Part shown: positions 21,718-34,447 of the stretch, one piece after another
Layout: every line of letters starts with the position of its first letter
Numbering within the stretch: position 1 is the first letter of the stretch
Notes under the pieces: model-generated
What the model was told of the DNA's origin: nothing
Seen by the model: the letters and a program-made list of their open reading frames with translations, nothing else
Databases searched by the model: none
Assembly (NCBI GenBank): GCA_022578965.1
Contig: MU400550.1
Location: forward strand, 186,001-250,000
DNA: 64,000 bases
From: Xylaria sp. FL1777
Taxonomy: Eukaryota > Ascomycota > Sordariomycetes > Xylariales > Xylariaceae
Reading direction: 5' to 3'
Translations under genes and position numbers: made by a program

Positions 21718-23019
21718 GATACCCATAGAGTAATAAAAATTGCATCATCACGTTTTCGACACGCCTTGTTGATTAGTTCGCTTTTGCATGAGATGGAGGG
21801 CTATCTCCTATGCTTAAGAAAGGCAGTGCAAATTCATCTGTACTACATAATCCACCCGGCGTGCCACAACTCTCCCTATCTAACTAACTTAACAGCTCAC
21901 ACAACACGCAGAGTTATACTAAAATGTTTGCTAATTCTCAAGTGGATGTGGTACAACAGGGAGGCTATTGCTGTTGATCATAGTTGTACCAACTAGTCCT
22001 TATATCAGACTCGTGGGGTAGCTGAGAACATATCCGTCTTCATGGCTGAGACTTTTCGGTTCCTAGGTATGCCAAAAGTATAGATTCTATGTGGCAGTAC
22101 AGATCTGCTTGGGGAATTCAGATACATGCAAACAATGAATAGATAACACAAAGGACATCAAGTGTAGCTCTTAGGAGTCGGCTGACTTGCTGCTAAGCAA
22201 ACACGATCGTGTCTGCGCTGCCTCGTATTAAGAATACCTGTCATATCGATGGGACCGTCTTAGTTTGATTGATTTAACGGTACTAGTACTTGAGTTTGAT
22301 CTTGCCTTCTAATATCTGTGTCGTGTCCTACTTCATGACACCCCCGATGACAGAGATTTATGTGTTACTAGCGCCAATGACAAATTCTCTCATCCATATC
22401 CCTCGGGAAGGAAAAAACTTGTACAACATAATAGGCGAATATGTTAGCATCAGAATAGTCGTGAAGACCGTTCCACGACGATGAGTGTAAGTTGATTGCT
22501 GGGTACTACTTGGGGCTACCACAAGAGCGACGAACTATACTACAAACAACAACATTACACGAAAGTTCAAGAATGTCGTATTCGGTGGCTATCTGCTTAT
22601 ACATGCCATCTTTTCTTCACTCCGCTTCACGGGTACCAAGGAAAGTGGTGTCACAAGTGACACCGTGGCCTTCGTAATAATACTGCAACCTTCCTAATAA
22701 TTACCTATGCAGATAGGTTCTCTCACGTGAACATCGCGTGTTACTAATTATGCTGAATTAGATTCCGCATCTTATAACTAGGACTGCAAAGCCTCTTCAA
22801 ATTTAGCGACTCGACTCCGGGAATTCAAACATGAGCCAACGAACACAAGGTTGCCCAAATCCTAGAGTCCACCAGAAGGACTGTTTTCTCAAAAAGCCGT
22901 ACCCTTGCTCATCGACGTACCTGATATATTCAAGTATATAAGTCTGTTTATTCTGGTTTCTCGCCATCATCTTCACCTAGCAGGTCACAATTCATATCCA
23001 CGTTTCATCAAGAGCCTTC
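21718..23019. other. intergenic stretch, nothing recognised
   Basis: AT-rich, with only short frames lacking motifs. A TATATAAG box near 22937 could belong to the small gene that starts at 23020. Confidence 0.45.
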
Positions 23020-23397
23020 ATGAAACCGAGCTCCCGATCTATTTCCCGGAACTTTCATCTCAATTTAGCTAATTCAAAGCACTCTATCGCGAAAAGAAAA
23101 TCCACGCATCTACCTATCCCCAACACAATGTCTTCTGCGACGCGTATAAGTCTCAGACTTTACGAGATGAAAGCAAGATCGGAAATGTGTCAAAATAAGG
23201 AGGAGAAGAAGGCGGAGGACGAAAAAAATGGCGATCAGAAGGACAAGGAGTTTGAGCAGAAGCAAGAGCAGAATGTGGATTATCAAGATGAGGAAGACTC
23301 AGATTGGGAGCCGGAGCGGAGTAAAAGCAAGAGCAAGGGGAAGGGAAAGGGCAAGAATAAGAATAAGAGCACGGCAAAGAAAAATGGAAAAGCATGA
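23020..23397 (+). CDS. small Lys/Glu-rich hypothetical protein
   Basis: A single frame of 125 residues. A second ATG at 23128 (context CACAATGTC) would give an 89-residue form starting MSSATRISLRLYEMKARS and is perhaps the better start. The rest is low complexity: an acidic/basic mixed region (EEKKAEDEKNGDQKDKEFEQ), an acidic stretch (YQDEEDSDWEPE), then a Lys/Gly/Ser tail (KSKGKGKGKNKNK). Nothing identifies a function. The tail could be a nuclear or nucleolar signal. It may be a real gene, because a TATA-like box lies about 80 bp upstream of the first ATG. Confidence 0.4.
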   Translation: MKPSSRSISRNFHLNLANSKHSIAKRKSTHLPIPNTMSSATRISLRLYEMKARSEMCQNKEEKKAEDEKNGDQKDKEFEQKQEQNVDYQDEEDSDWEPERSKSKSKGKGKGKNKNKSTAKKNGKA

Positions 23398-24483
23398 CGG
23401 TGAACGAAGATGACGGCGATGTTAATACTTTTTGGCTACTTAATGACTTCGCTTTGGACTGGGCGCACGGATAGCTGGAGTTCGTTGTTTAGATGTGGGA
23501 AGAGGAAGAGGCGAACTTCGCCTAGGTTTAATTTTGTTGTATGCTAGTTCATCTGGCATCGAGATTCGATATGACTAGCGTTCTCACTTGATTTAGAAAG
23601 ATAATCAGTGAACTCATTCGGTTCTGATGCTAGCATCTGTTGTTGATCCTCGCAAGGTTTGCTCCATGTAGATTATTTCTCCGGCTAAATGCAAGGTACA
23701 GTACTACCGCACATCCCTTTACCCCAAAATTTTAGGGGTTATCAATATGATGGCTACATCTATATTACCGGTACTCAACTATGTAAGACTAACCCCAACT
23801 CAGAAGTCTTGGTCGAATTGTTTGCGGGCGGCGGTGTATTGAACGCCAATGTCGGTAAGCCAGCCGAGACTTGCCGGCTTCGCGGGGCGGCTGCCGATGA
23901 AGCGGCATGCGACAGCAAGCCAGCCACTGATTCCATCGGAAGATTGCTGCTGGACTAGGGTCGGGCTTGGTTCTGTGCGGGGGATTATCGTCAACCATGC
24001 TCTGTGCGCACCTTTAACCTGCTCCTCCAACGTCTGCTGTTCTTCGTGATGCTCACATTACCCGCTATCAAGACGTTAGACTCCGCACGATGCGACCTTC
24101 CCCAACGTTATTGTTGGGTCCAATGCGGAGAATGTTGCAGTACCAACCGAAGCGCGATGTCGGTTCATCTTGTGGGAATCCGTCAATCTTGCCATCATGG
24201 AGGTTGAGTCTACTTAACCATTGGCTCTCGTACCGGTTCTGGGGAGTATCTCCGCAGTCTAGTCGGCTGCATGTAGAGCTAAAGACTAAACGAACGAAAA
24301 TATGCGGTCTCGAGCGTCCAATACCCGATTTACTGGTACAATATAAGGGGTGATGATCCGCTCGATGCAGATGCTTGCCAATTTTACACATTCTTTTGGA
24401 CTTTTTGGACCTCTAGTTGAACACTTAGGTCTAGTCGGCCGCATCTCTCTAGGCTACCGTATCAACAAGGACAATCTTTCTAG
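23398..24483. other. intergenic stretch upstream of the GH115 gene
   Basis: Several overlapping frames on both strands, none with a motif. It is taken as the promoter region of the alpha-glucuronidase gene. No specific regulator site is claimed. Confidence 0.45.
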
Positions 24484-27400
24484 ATGACTCCGTTCTTATG
24501 GCTGGCACTAGCCGCATGGGCCGCCCTCGTCGCAGCGCTTGGGCAACAGCCAGTCGTAAGCTTTGCCCGCGCTCCAAACGCTTTTCAGATAGCCGGCGGC
24601 AAGATTTCGAAGCCTCAAATCCTCGTTTCAAGAGGTGATAACTGGAGCGTGATCCGTGCAGCGGGAGATCTTGCAAAGGACTTTGGCCGCGTTACGGGGA
24701 CGAACTTCACGCTTAGCAATGGGCAAAAGGGAGCGAAGCCAGCTATATACGAGTATCAGCCAGCTGCCGCAAATTATACGCGGGTAAGTCATAATTTTCC
24801 GTTATAGATAACAGCCGGCACTGGGCCACATGAGCTGAAGGGATCTTGGGAATCTCAATGTAATTTATGGTAACTGTTGCCTCTGGATCAAGGGCTGACA
24901 ATGCCTCGGTAGTACTCCACCAACGGAACGCGGCATTTCACCGGGCCAGAGTACAACGATCCATCTGCTAAAGACACAGTTATCATCACTGGTACCCTTG
25001 GCCGTTCTCAAATAGTCGATGACCTAGCCAAAGCCGGCAAACTGGATGTGACCAACATCAAGGGGAAGTGGGAATCATTCGTGACCCAGGTTGTCGAGGA
25101 ACCCATCCAGGGGTGTCCTAGGGCCGTCGTTATAGCCGGCAGCGATCCCCGCGGAACCATCTTCGGCCTTTACGATATCAGTGAGCAAATCGGTGTCAGC
25201 CCATGGTACTGGTGGGCAGATGTTCCAGTCAAAAAGAACAAGGAAATATTCGTCTTACCCAAAGGGAAAGTCCAAGGACCTCCGTCAGTTAAATATCGTG
25301 GAATATTCCTGAATGACGAACAGCCGGGACTGTCAGGTTGGGTACAGTGGAACTACGACGATACACCTTACGGGATTGGATACAATAGCCAATTCTACCC
25401 TAATGTCTTCGAACTCCTCCTTCGGTTACGCGCGAATTACCTATGGCCAGCCATCTGGGGTACTATGTTCGAGGTTGATGACACAGCTAACCAGCCCTTG
25501 GCTGATGCGTGGGAGATCGTACTAGGCAGCTCTCATACGGAGCCCATGATGCGTGCTCAGAATGAATTCGGTACGTTCTACACAAGTCAGGGCCTTGGGC
25601 CTTGGGCGTACGACCAAAACAACAAGACTATTGACGAGTACTTCGTCTATGGCGCGCAGAGAGCGAAGCCCTATGCCAATAATAGCTTATGGACAATGGG
25701 CATGAGAGGCACTGGGGATACAGCCATTGCGGGGCTTGGCGTCGATGCCATCGTCAATTTGCTAGAGGCCGTCGTTCACAGCCAAAGAAATGTTATCGAG
25801 ACCGTACTAGGTGCCAAGGCGGTTGATGTTCCCCAGATGTGGTGCTTGTATAAAGAAGTAATGTCATACATACAAGAGGGACTGTCGATTCCCGAGGATA
25901 TCACCCTATTATGGGCTGATGACAACTGGGGTAATGTACGCAGAGTCCCTGTAGGTGACGAGAAGACGCGACCAGGTGGTGCAGGCGTTTACTACCATTT
26001 CGATTATGTTGGCGTTATTAGGGACTATAAGTGGATAAATACCATTCAGCTGGAGAAGACAGCTGAGCAGATGCAACTAGCGTACGCTCACGGAGCTGAC
26101 AGAATCTGGATTGTCAATGTTGGGGACTTGAAGCCCCTAGAGATTCCCATTAGCCACTTCCTGGATATGGCTTACGACGTCAAGCAATGGGGAGTGACTG
26201 GCGTGGGTAATTGGACAACTGCATGGGCGACTCGTGAGTTTGGGCCGGAACAGGCAACAGAAGTCACAGACATCATGACACGATTTGGTATGTACGCAGC
26301 ACGCAGGAAGTTTGAGCTTGTGGAGCCGTACGTTTACTCCGTGGTGAACTACAACGAAGGTGACGCAATTCTTCAGCAATGGCAGGCATTAGTGGATGAT
26401 GCACAAGCTGTCTATGACAAGCTCGGAGAAGCCCATCAACCAGCCTTCTTCGAGATGGTTCTGCACCCAATTTTGGGCGGTCAAATCATTCATCAGGTGC
26501 ACATCGGTGCCGAGAAAAACATGGTATACGCAAATCAGCACAGAAACTCGGCCAACGATATGATCTCCAACGTCCTGGCTCGTTTTCAAGCCGACGGGGA
26601 GCTTACTGCGAGATGGGACAGTCTCCTAAATGGGAAATGGAGACGGATGCTTGATCGTAAGTCGGTCAAATAGCGACTAGTGTTCGTTTGTCTAACTACC
26701 ACGGGATGCAGAAACGCACTTTGGATATGACGGTTACTGGCAACAGCCAATGCGCAACGTTTTGCCTGCAATGGCGTATGTCCAGAGCGCCGTGTCTTCC
26801 ATTGCGGGGAATGTTGGTATTGCCGTGGAAGGGCTGAATGCTAGTATTCCTGGCGACGACAGGTATCACGCAAACTCGGGAAATACTCTTGTTCTTCCAC
26901 CCCTTGATCCATATGGGCCGTCGACACGATGGCTCGACGTATTTTCTCGGGGAACTAAAGACTGTGACTGGTCGGCCACAGTTGACCTACCGTGGGTGAA
27001 GCTGTCGCAGTACAAGGGAGTAGTAGGCCCAGGGAATGGGACAGACTCGCGCGTGCTTGTGTCAGTCGACTGGTCGGCCGCCCCTCAAGTCGCCAATACC
27101 ACAATGGCTAATATCAGATTTACTGCTGGATGTGGAAAAGAGGGTTTCACTACCTGGTATAGCTCGCCGGCCGTCCAAGTTCCTGTAAACGTGCGAAAGA
27201 TATCATCGAGCTTTACCAAGGGTTTTGTCGAATCTGATAAGACGGTTGCTATCGAAGCTCCGAATTACCAACGTATACAGAGCCCATCAAACGCTGCAGC
27301 ATCAAACATAACATACCTTACCCTAGAAAACTACGGACGGACCGTGGGGGGGATCACGCTGTGGCCACAAACGACGCCTCCTCAAACGCCTGACACGGCA

Positions 27401-27856
27401 CCCGCGTTGGAATATGACGTGTACTTGTTCACAAGTGTGTCAAAGGTCAACGTGACGCTCTACCTCTCGCCCACTCAGAACTATCTCTCGGACAAGACGC
27501 CCCTGGAGTTTGCAGTCTCACTGTCTCCAGCAGGCAAAGCACAGGCCCAGCCGCAGGTCATCCGATTCGTGCCCGATAGCATTGGACCGGACCTACCCGT
27601 GGGCTGGGGCCGAGCGGTCGGAGATGCGATCTGGGGACTTGCCCCGGGTCACAACACAACAACGCGCTGGGACGTGGCGAGCGAAGGGGCATATACTCTG
27701 CGCGTATGGGGTCTAGCGCCAAGTGTCATTGTGCAGAAGATTGTCATGGACCTGGGTGGTGTCCGCCCCAGCTACCTCGGCCCTCCCGAGAGCTTCCTTG
27801 TTGGCAGGGACGAGTATGGCGCGAATCATCGTACAAGCTTTGCCCAAACTACGTAG
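24484..27856 (+). CDS. GH115 xylan alpha-1,2-glucuronidase, secreted
   Basis: Exons 24484-24783, 24913-26656 and 26712-27856 encode about 1062 residues, a usual length for GH115. A signal peptide (MTPFLWLALAAWAALVAALG) precedes the N-terminal domain, which has LVSRGDNWSVIRAAGDLAKDFGRVTG and AVVIAGSDPRGTIFGLYDIS. The catalytic region includes SPWYWWADVPV, KYRGIFLNDEQPGLSGW, RANYLWPAIWGTMF, GMRGTGDTAI, LLWADDNWGNVRR and VNVGDLKPLEIP. Exon 3 begins at QTHFGYDGYWQQPMRN and continues into the C-terminal beta-rich domains ending AGTYTLR-like (GAYTLRVWGLAP). Family members remove 4-O-methyl-glucuronic acid from glucuronoxylan, so this points to growth on hemicellulose. Several Asn-X-Ser/Thr sites fit secretion. 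Both introns are in frame with GT-AG ends. Confidence 0.93.
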
Positions 27857-28566
27857 TGTATCAATATAACGTAATTACGGATTAGGTGAACTGATGACAA
27901 GATTATAGGGATGGTGCTATTAGGAGACGGTGTACTCTACGCAATGTAGGTAGTCATAATGTGGTATAGTGTAAGAACGAAAGGGCAATTTAGTTGTTTT
28001 GTAATTTGTTGTTCACACATAATTGGCTATGTAGATAGAAACGGCCTTGAAGCACCACAATGGAGGAAAGTCTGGGGTGTCTGCCGACAGGGTAGGTACC
28101 TACTGTACCTGTACCTACTAAGATTGAAGTACTGTAGTGATGCTTGTTAGTGCATAAAGTAGGCCCGCTATGGCCCTGAAATTCCCCCTTCGGGAAGGGA
28201 AGGCGGGTCTAAACACATCTTGGTAGTGGGGGTCTTGGTTGCTACGGTGATGCTAAACTAACAATCAACATCGCAAATACTCAGCTAGTTTTATTATCAT
28301 CATAGACACCAAATGACGATATCTATCATTGTGTAATACCTTCTTATCACCGCCACATAATCAACCTTTCAATCATCTGGAATTCTTGGCCAAAGAAGCC
28401 CACGCCAAAACGGACATACAATCTTCTCAACAAGCATAGATTGGCGTAGTTGCATTGTCGCGTTTGTGCTTCTGTTTATGTTGCTACCTCCCACCTGAGC
28501 TCGAGCTACATTCAAGGGGAAGGTGGACATTTACCTCGGGCAGCGCTATCTACCAATAGCAGCAAC
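27857..28566. other. intergenic stretch, nothing recognised
   Basis: Contains TAGGTACCTAC-type motifs near 28090-28120. There is no gene. Confidence 0.5.
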
Positions 28567-31500
28567 ATGTCTGCGATAGACCCAGGAGCTTCGTCTATCA
28601 CCGTCGCAGGTAGGAGACCTATGCGTCATTGTTCATTTGTTCCGACGTTTACTAAATGATTGTCCAGTTCGAGTGCGACCATTCACAATCAGAGAAGCCG
28701 CCCAAATGTAGGTCGCAATCCCGATGACACGCTGTAGGACGCAGCTAGAAACTAATGCCTATGTAGACAACGGCATGATGATGGAACAATATTCCTCGGC
28801 GACGGCTCTTTAGCTGGCGCCCCAGCACCTAAACTCAAACAGAGCGGGATTCGATCCGTCATTAAAGTCATCGATGACAGGTGCCTGTATGTATATCTCT
28901 TCCCAAACAATAATTCTCACTATAGTGTCTAATGCCAGAGATAACAGAGTATTCGACCCGCCCGAAGACAATCCCGTCCACAAGTTCTCGAGATCCGTTG
29001 TGCCCAATGGTAAAAAAGTCAAAGATCAGACATTTGCATTCGATCGCATATTCGACGACAATACTACACAAACGGAAGTATACGAGGCAACGACCAAGGG
29101 ACTTCTGGATAGCGTCCTTGACGGCTACAATGCCACGGTTTTTGCATATGGAGCCACGGGATGTGGCAAGACGCACACCATCACAGGCACACCGCAAATG
29201 CCTGGCATCATATTCCTCACGATGCAAGAGCTGTTCGAGAAGATCAACGACTGCAGCGACGAGAAGCACACCGAGATATCGCTTTCATACCTGGAGATTT
29301 ACAATGAGACGATCCGCGACCTTCTCGTTCCCGGTGGGAGCAAACAAGGCCTAATGCTGCGGGAAGATTCGAACCAGGCTGTTACAGTCCAGGGCCTTAC
29401 CAGCCACCACCCGAAGGACGTGCAGGAAGTCATGGATATGATTGTCTTGGGTAATGAATACCGTACAGTATCACCGACTGACGCGAACGCTACATCGTCA
29501 CGATCACACGCAGTACTCCAGATTAACATTGCTATGAAAGAGAGAAACGCAGCTGTAAATGAGCCCCATACCATGGCCACACTGAGCATTATCGATCTAG
29601 CTGGTAGCGAAAGAGCTAGCGCTACGAAGAACCGAGGCGAGCGTCTGATTGAAGGTGCAAATATCAACAAGTCCTTGCTGGCTCTAGGCAGTTGCATCAA
29701 TGCACTCTGCGATCCTCGCAAGAAATCCCATGTACCATACCGAAACAGCAAGCTCACTCGGCTACTAAAATTCTCTCTTGGTGGCAACTGCAAGACAGTC
29801 ATGATCGTCTGCGTCAGCCCATCTAGTGCCCACTTCGATGAGACACAGAACACTCTTCGATATGCAAACAGGGCCAAGAACATTCAAACCAAGGTAACAA
29901 GGAATGTGTTCAATGTGAACCGCCATGTGAAAGATTTCTTGGTCAAGATCGACGAGCAAATGGCGCTCATCAACGAACTCAAAGCTCAGCAGAAGGACGC
30001 AGAACAAATATTCTTCGCCAAATTCCGGAAACAGATGGAGAAGAAGGATGCCTCGGTGCGAGAAGGCGTTCAGAGAATCCGGACCGCTTACGATAACTCG
30101 TTGGCTGAACGCCAGGACAAAGTAGCTCACATGAAGAAGCTACGCGGTATTGAGCGACGTATTAGCATGCTCTCTTCGTGGATCGCCGCATTTGACACAG
30201 TTTGCGATACTCGCGACGATGAGGATGCAATGCCTGCACCCTTGTCAGCTATGCGAAAAACGGCCCAAGGCATACTTCTCGAATTAGAGAACAGTAGACA
30301 TCATCTCCACCAGAAGTTGGACAAAACGAACTGGGAGCGCGCTATTGACGGAGCTCTCCAGCACAGTATTAGTCAGCTTCCTAGTGGCGATGGCCATACT
30401 GACATGGGTGAAGTTGCTAGTTTGACCAGAGAGGCAGAACTACTCAAATCCAATTTCGCCCGTGAAGCCTATCGAGAAGTACTAGAACAAGATAAAGCCG
30501 GTGATGCGGCTACTGTTCAGGCCCTGCTGACTGCTCAATTCGAGATACTTACATCACTCTCTGAAACAGTTCACATGAGTGAAGATGAAGCAGTTGCTCA
30601 CGCCAAAGATATCATTCACCGCTTGCTAGAAACTGGGTTTTCAGCTACCTCCCAAGTGGTCAAACCAGACGGTGCGAAGTTGCCAATAGAGGCATTCCCA
30701 CCCACGAAACGCGGAACTCCAAAGCGGAAGAGGACATCAGCCCTTCCTAAGGATATGGTGAAGCCAATTCCTAATCCAGCACTAGCCGCCGTGGCAGCAT
30801 CCGAACCAATGCAAGTGTTCCTGTCACCCATGAAAGGCTCCCCTCGTCGCCGTAAAGCGGTCAACGGGCGGAAGGGAGTCTCCTTCTCTCCAGCAAAAAA
30901 GCGGACGCCCTCAAAACGTTCAGTGCGTTGGCGTGACGACGATGGGGAGTCTGGCACACTAGCCGACTTTGAGAAGACACCGCAGAAGCTTGCATCTACA
31001 CCAGAATATATTTCGCCTGAGAAGCCTTTACCTAAAATCCGTGAATTTCTTTCTCCGGTGAAAGAGAGTGACTTGAGCGAGGAGTCAAGTCCATCACTAC
31101 TTGCGCCTGAGGTGACAAGTCTATCCTCGAAACCTAGCAGGTTCCAAGCCGGATTCTTGTCAAAGACTAGACAATCGCAAAGCAGCGGTTCACCAGTGGC
31201 GCCCACAATGTCGCTTAATCTCGCATCTTCGTCAATCGCTGAGGAACGGACAAGCCCGTTACGCAACCTGGATATATCAAGCGCTGCTAATATCAGAGCT
31301 CCAGGAAGGCGATACACATCTCTCAGCCCTAAGCCGACTCCTGCTCCATTCCCTACCTCTCTGCCTGCTCCATCGCCATCGTCAGGGGACGAAAACCAGC
31401 CCCCTTCCTCTGATTCGGAAACATCGACCCTGATCGATAGCTCAAAACTACGCTCTGCTATTCATGCCAACAAAAAACCGCGGCGTCTATCGTCACTAGC

Positions 31501-31903
31501 ATCTGCGGGTACAATAAACTCCAGTGTGAGACGCGTGTCATCTATTGGTTCATTCGGTGGCCTCCGGTCTAGCAATTCCTACCAAAATTCCTCACTATCT
31601 TCAAGCACGAATGGTATCTCCAGGCTGAGACGAGGTAGCGCTGAGAGGCGTAGAAGCCCTCCCATCAGCTGCTCGCCCCCAGACCTCCACCTTCGTGACC
31701 CAACCTCGAGGACCTCCTCATTCACACCCGGACAAGCCCGGCGTATGAATCTTGGAAGCTCCCTAAGAGCTCCTGCATTGGGAAGCCCCGGCGAGAAAAT
31801 CGAGCAGTCTGATAAACCGCAAGGCTCACGTCGTATTACTATTGGCAGTGCGACAATGGCGGGCAATCCGAAGAAAGAGAAGTCGGGTATGATTTGGCGA
31901 TGA
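28567..31903 (+). CDS. kinesin-8 family motor (Kip3/Klp5-Klp6 type)
   Basis: Exons 28567-28609, 28668-28707, 28767-28880 and about 28948-31903 give about 1050 residues. The N-terminal motor starts with VRVRPFTIREA and includes the P-loop GATGCGKTHT, switch I NATSSRSH and switch II DLAGSE. HVPYRNSKLTRLLKFSLGGN, ANRAKNIQTKVTRNVFNVNRHVKDF and the neck that follows are typical of kinesin-8. The rest contains helical segments and a long Ser/Pro-rich basic tail with many SP and TP sites and basic clusters (KRGTPKRKRT, AKKRTPSKR), suggesting cell-cycle phosphorylation and nuclear import. Family members walk to microtubule plus ends and promote depolymerisation, setting spindle and nuclear position. 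The last acceptor is uncertain: AG at 28947 or 28938 gives products differing by three residues. Confidence 0.92.
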
Positions 31904-33043
31904 TGATGACGACGACAACGTTTAACGAGCAAGATATTTAAGGCGAGCTTTGATTCGACCTAAGACATCCTGTTCTGTACACAATGAGCGGAAGCATTGA
32001 TTGGAGTTCGGTTATTTTTATCCCTGAGATTGTGGATGGCTCTCACGTGGAGTGGCGTTGTACAGGAGTCTTCTTTTCGTCTTCTCAACCCTTAATTCAC
32101 ATGGGGTGTATATTTTTCTTGTATCAAGTTTTCGTTAATTCCCAGGTACCTAAGAGGCACAGTTTGAAGCTCTTCTGGAAGCTAGGGTATGATAATTCAT
32201 GACTTACCATTTTCAGCATGTAGTGTTTGATGGGCGTCGTGCATCCAACCGGTAATACCGTATTCTGCAACCTTAGCTTCTACCAAGTTTTTCCCCCTAG
32301 ATCGTGATCTATTATAAACGTGAGGCGAGATCCAATTGTTGGTATGTATACGATGCTTGCAAGACGCAATACATCAATGCGTATCTGATAATTCATCTAC
32401 CAGAGAGGAATTCTAGTGCAACGGCTGTGCAACATATGATACCTCCTTGTGTTCACTTACTGAGATACTAGGTAAAGGTGGCATCGAAACGTTGTTGCCG
32501 TAGTACCTACACTCTACCTTATTTCCTAAGCCAATAGCCTCTCTATCAACCTACGTGCGAGAAACTTGTGCAGAACAGCAGAACCGGCCTAGGAATAGTC
32601 CCATATGTCACTCGTTGGTCGTAACAAATGTATCATGTGCCTACTCAAGGTGTACCTAGGGACACCTGAGCATATAATTGATTGCCTGTGCGTGTCTGTG
32701 GTTACATGCGGCATCCCTTGGAATAATCAATTGAATACTACAACTATACATATGATAAAGGGGCAACACTATTGTAACTTGTACGGCACAAACACGTCCC
32801 TACGAAACGAGGAACTACTAATTTTCTAGTAAACCAAATGGCTCCTACCTATTCTGACTACCATTCTGCATGTGGTCCGTTCCCATATAAACCCTCAACG
32901 ATTTCTAACCACCATACTTGTCACTAGGAAGCATCATACAACCCTCACACCTGAAGTACTGACTACTATTCAATTCATATCTGTACTTCGTTCCAAAAGC
33001 ACCGCCATCATTACAATAGTCATCCTCTTCGTCGTCCCTAAAC
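31904..33043. other. intergenic stretch, nothing recognised
   Basis: Short frames only (for example 32605-32829) without motifs. The right part serves as promoter of the next gene. Confidence 0.5.
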
Positions 33044-34447
33044 ATGAAAATCACCATCGCTACTGTTCTCGCCGGCCTTGCTGCCGTAGCAAAGGCTCTG
33101 GACCCAAGTTGGAGCTTTGCGTCCACCACAACTATCACGGACAAGGACGCGCCTCGATACACCGTCAATGTCCCTTTCTTGACGACCGTTACTAGAGATG
33201 TATCGTATGTTACTATCACCACTCCTCTGGCTTTTTGACTTCTTTTCTCTTCATCTGGCACATCTATCATGCTTATTCTAGTCCCAATTCAGTTTCTAGA
33301 AGCTAACCCTTGATATTATGTAGGGGAACGATTGAGATAGTCACACAAACTGAGATGTCTATCTCTATCGGTACCAAGGCTCCGAAATCTCCTCCACCGG
33401 CTACCCCCCTTGAGAACCGTGCTGCCCTGGATGCCGATATCGTGGTATCGGGACTGGTTCATGAGCTTAATGATGTTGCAGTCCGCTCTGTAAGTACATT
33501 GAGCAATTGGTCTAGTAAGAAACGCATCTGATATGGCTCTAACATTTGGTGATCAGGCTACCGGAGAACTTATCACACATACCCACTCTGATCTCCAGTC
33601 AAGCACAATCAATGACTCTGATGTCTTGCCGACGATGGCACCATCTAATGATACCGGTGTTTTCTTTTCGTACTTTTCGACAACCTCGGTAGTCGGGGCA
33701 ACTACGACTGCAAGCGGGATGAGCTTAAGCACTAAGTCTTCTCATTCCAGCTGCGGGAGTGGAGTTGCAAGCTCGTCTACTACGCTAGTTCCTGAAGACA
33801 TGACAAGGACGGTTACGATAACAGCGATCGGAACTACGTCTATAACTGTGGCCTCAACGTCCAGCACCGATGTCCAGACCCCTAGCACTATGACATTTAC
33901 CGTCACATATGGCACCCCTGTACAAACACTCACGTTGACGGTTCCTGTAGGATCTTCAGACACGCTCGCTGCAACCGCACCTGTAACCTTGACGACCAGC
34001 AGCATTGCGTCCATGTCTACATCAACCACCAGCCTAGCCACTGCTCCGTCTATGACTCTGTCGCATGGCGAGACCAATATTACTTCACCCGCGGCCTCTA
34101 GTACAAGCCTTACCAGGAACTGTGGTATGACTACACGCAGTGTGACGTCCAGCAGCCCAATATCAATCTCGTCTTCGACGGAAAGCATGTCCGTTTTCGC
34201 AACAAGTCTCACAACTAAATCAGACTCGTCGATGACCTCCAGTCCGACAGGCGCGTATAGCAGTGAGGGAAGCAGCAGCAACACCGTCCAGATCACCTCG
34301 ATGTCTACATCGACCCCTCTCCCGATGATCTGTGCTCCGGGTCATTCCAACTGTCATAGCCAGACACAATCTGTCTCCCTGTCTACAGCGACACCTTGTA
34401 CGCTTCGTAAAGTCAAGAGGAATGTCGCGATTATGGCATTGGCATGA
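33044..34447 (+). CDS. secreted Ser/Thr-rich (mucin-like) protein
   Basis: Exons 33044-33204, 33324-33489 and 33557-34447 join in frame (GTATGT and GTAAGT donors) to give about 405 residues. A signal peptide MKITIATVLAGLAAVAKA is followed by a 90-residue N-terminal part (FASTTTITDKDAPRYTVNVP, ALDADIVVSGLVHELND) and then about 280 residues dominated by Ser and Thr, a likely substrate for O-mannosylation. Cys are few (CGSG, NCGM, CAPGHSNC, PCTLR). The end is short and basic (KVKRNVAIMALA), with a weak hydrophobic stretch too short for a clear GPI signal. It is probably a cell-wall or secreted surface protein. No known domain is recognised. Confidence 0.7.
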